Source: Lysobacterales bacterium (GTDB lineage Bacteria; Pseudomonadota; Gammaproteobacteria; Xanthomonadales; Ahniellaceae). From it: DNA of 64,000 bases. Shown in pieces: positions 63,495 through 64,000 of the stretch. The stretch spans positions 310,001 through 374,000 of the forward strand of contig JADKHK010000013.1 in NCBI GenBank assembly GCA_016721845.1, read 5' to 3'. The stretch's first letter is position 1; each line of letters opens with the position of its first letter. Made by a program: the position numbers and the translations under genes. The notes beneath the pieces were generated by a model, which made no database searches, was not told the origin of the DNA, and saw nothing but the letters and a program-made list of their open reading frames with translations.

Positions 63495-64000
63495 ATGAAG
63501 ACGATGTGGATGTCGCTCGACAAGGCGGCACGGACGCGTGTGCAGTCGTTCCTGGCCCTTGGTCTGCTGCTGGTGCCGCTTGCATCCCAGGCAGCGATGT
63601 CGGTCACGCCGTTGACCTGGAACATCGTCGGCCTCGACAGCAATAGCCCGGCCACTGGGCCGAAGCATTTCCCGGTCGGTGCCCGCGTCTGCAGCACGGT
63701 GGCCACGACGAATGTCGCGGTGTCCCTGGTCTGGGACAGTGCGAACGCCAACGTCAACATCCGCCCCGGCACGAATTCGGCGCTGAATTTCCCGTCGATT
63801 GCCGCGAATGCGTGCGTCGACGCCTACTACGAGGTCGAAATCACGCCGGTACCGGCGGCCTATGACACGACCCGTCGTTATCACATCGTCGCGACCGACG
63901 GCAGCGGGAGTTTCTCCAGCCCGGTGCCGCGCGAATTGTATGTCGAGCGCCTGGTTTCGCAGAGCCGCAATGCGATCACCAACGTCCGCTACGGGCCGAA
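63495..64000 (+). CDS. Secreted protein of unknown function, 3' partial
   Basis: An open frame from the ATG at 63495 to the window end without a stop (168 residues visible). A long N-terminus leads to a hydrophobic stretch SFLALGLLLVPLASQA, a signal peptide, followed by beta-rich sequence AMSVTPLTWNIVGLDSNSPA, then FPVGARVCSTVATTNVAVSL and YHIVATDGSGSFSSPVPREL, resembling an N-terminal beta-sandwich of large secreted proteins. Other ATGs at 63504 and 63510 are possible starts. A CRP-like site lies about 90 bases upstream. Whether it carries a GFE tail cannot be seen. Confidence 0.85.
   Translation, partial: MKTMWMSLDKAARTRVQSFLALGLLLVPLASQAAMSVTPLTWNIVGLDSNSPATGPKHFPVGARVCSTVATTNVAVSLVWDSANANVNIRPGTNSALNFPSIAANACVDAYYEVEITPVPAAYDTTRRYHIVATDGSGSFSSPVPRELYVERLVSQSRNAITNVRYGP

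Overview
The window is GC-rich gammaproteobacterial DNA and most resembles the Lysobacterales/Xanthomonadales (Rhodanobacteraceae/Lysobacteraceae-like). The reasons are the translation block infC-rpmI-rplT-pheS-pheT-ihfA-merR followed by tRNA-Pro, the style of the proteins, and a large load of secreted proteases. I cannot name a genus.

Layout. 1-5.6 kb: translation and nucleoid genes ending in tRNA-Pro(GGG). 5.6-9.0 kb: a secreted subtilisin-like protease. 9.1-14.1 kb: an RND efflux adaptor and pump with a downstream TetR gene and a near-perfect palindromic operator in front of the adaptor. 14.1-18.5 kb: a secreted M35 zinc protease, divergent from an outer-membrane-porin-like/znuA/znuB operon preceded by a recognisable Zur box. 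The znuA signal peptide is frameshifted and no ATPase gene is present. 18.5-25.8 kb: an ATPase-like protein, a class III aminotransferase, a DesK/DesR-type two-component pair, small envelope proteins, an antiquitin-type aldehyde dehydrogenase and tRNA-Arg(CCT). 25.9-39 kb: very large secreted proteins (a zincin+VWA protein, an M36 fungalysin, a passenger-like protein with FN3 domains), with TrhO, DUF1993 and TRIC-channel genes between them.

39-41.8 kb holds the most unusual gene set. It consists of a phosphopantetheinyl transferase, a membrane-anchored SGNH-type hydrolase, and a carrier protein (ACP) that carries an N-terminal export signal and a long acidic linker. I know of no described pathway with this combination.

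43.4-51.6 kb is an accessory island ending at tRNA-Ala(CGC). It contains a ferric-reductase-like gene with an internal deletion, an Hsp70-like pseudogene between two IS21-like end fragments, a truncated IS3-family element, an XRE/ImmA/OST-HTH operon, and two divergent unknown genes (one with a zinc ribbon). 51.7-64 kb returns to core-type genes: rnd, an FGE-like protein, an M48 protease, an RlmI-like methyltransferase, a phosphatase-like lipoprotein, a B12-radical SAM protein, another secreted zincin, VOC and YdeI proteins, uvrB, and the start of one more secreted protein running off the window.

A theme across the window: four otherwise unrelated Sec-exported proteins end in the same short tail, (F/Y)-x-(N/D)-G-F-E, and the subtilase carries a degenerate version. 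I propose this as a candidate C-terminal sorting or processing tag.
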